This document shows positions 60,483 through 60,493 of a stretch of 60,493 bases of DNA, piece after piece. The stretch covers positions 1 through 60,493 of the forward strand of contig JAQUND010000008.1 of NCBI GenBank assembly GCA_028717785.1, in the 5' to 3' direction. The notes beneath the pieces are model-generated. The model was not told the DNA's origin, ran no database searches, and worked only from the letters and a program-made list of their open reading frames with translations. The position numbers and the translations under genes are program-made. The DNA comes from Candidatus Nanoarchaeia archaeon (GTDB taxonomy: Archaea > Nanoarchaeota > Nanoarchaeia > SCGC-AAA011-G17 > JAFCDX01). How positions within the stretch are numbered: the first letter of the stretch is position 1; each line of letters starts with the position of its first letter.

Positions 60483-60493
60483 AAGATTATTTA

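Overview
The window comes from an AT-rich archaeal chromosome, most likely a DPANN archaeon of the Woesearchaeales/Pacearchaeales type. This placement is inferred from gene content; no rRNA is present. Archaeal markers are DnaG primase, RNase J, fibrillarin with a Nop5-like protein, a thermosome subunit, Mre11 and Rad50, Kae1, a UMPH-1 nucleotidase, and two intron-containing tRNA genes. Most genes start 20-30 bases after a TATA box and so look leaderless. A small set instead carries a strong Shine-Dalgarno sequence. TGA is clearly a stop codon here, since many genes overlap as ATGA.

Layout. 1-4 kb: four reverse-strand exported proteins; the first is interrupted by an in-frame TGA. 4.1-18.8 kb: a TSP3-repeat surface protein, Memo, a TrmB regulator beside an 18-base palindrome, a membrane-anchored JAMM-like protein, a thiol oxidoreductase, UMPH-1, a bacterial-type Lgt, a tiny Cys/Lys protein, a minimal [FeFe]-hydrogenase-like protein, a DJ-1/PfpI protein, and an operon joining a RelE-like toxin pair to a glutaredoxin-like protein and a ferredoxin:thioredoxin-reductase-like protein. 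18.8-27.9 kb: large exported proteins, RNase J, a convergent ribbon-helix-helix/PIN pair and small membrane proteins. 28-32.5 kb: an mre11-HD-HAD-rad50 operon. 32.5-40 kb: an XPD-like helicase, single genes flanked by direct repeats, small membrane proteins, a methyltransferase and an MFS transporter.

40-41.2 kb: tRNA-Tyr (one intron), a free-standing LAGLIDADG endonuclease and tRNA-Asp (two introns). 41.2-50 kb: a second MFS transporter, a lipoprotein, an ABC exporter, glycosyltransferases, a flavodoxin-like protein, Kae1, and a protein whose last 40 residues look like the variable region of a diversity-generating retroelement (DGR) target. 50-53.4 kb: a candidate structured RNA, mini-genes for a Lys-rich and an acidic protein, and a truncated secretion-ATPase-like gene. 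53.4-60.5 kb: the thermosome operon, the fibrillarin/Nop5 operon, a CBS protein, and dnaG with a long, structured leader.

The genes combine core information processing (tRNA, rRNA modification, repair, RNA decay, primase/exosome) with a large cell-surface and redox repertoire. The strongest leads are the DGR-like variable tail at 49.2 kb, the two-intron tRNA-Asp beside a homing endonuclease, the minimal hydrogenase-like protein, and two structured RNA elements at 50.2 and 58.6 kb.
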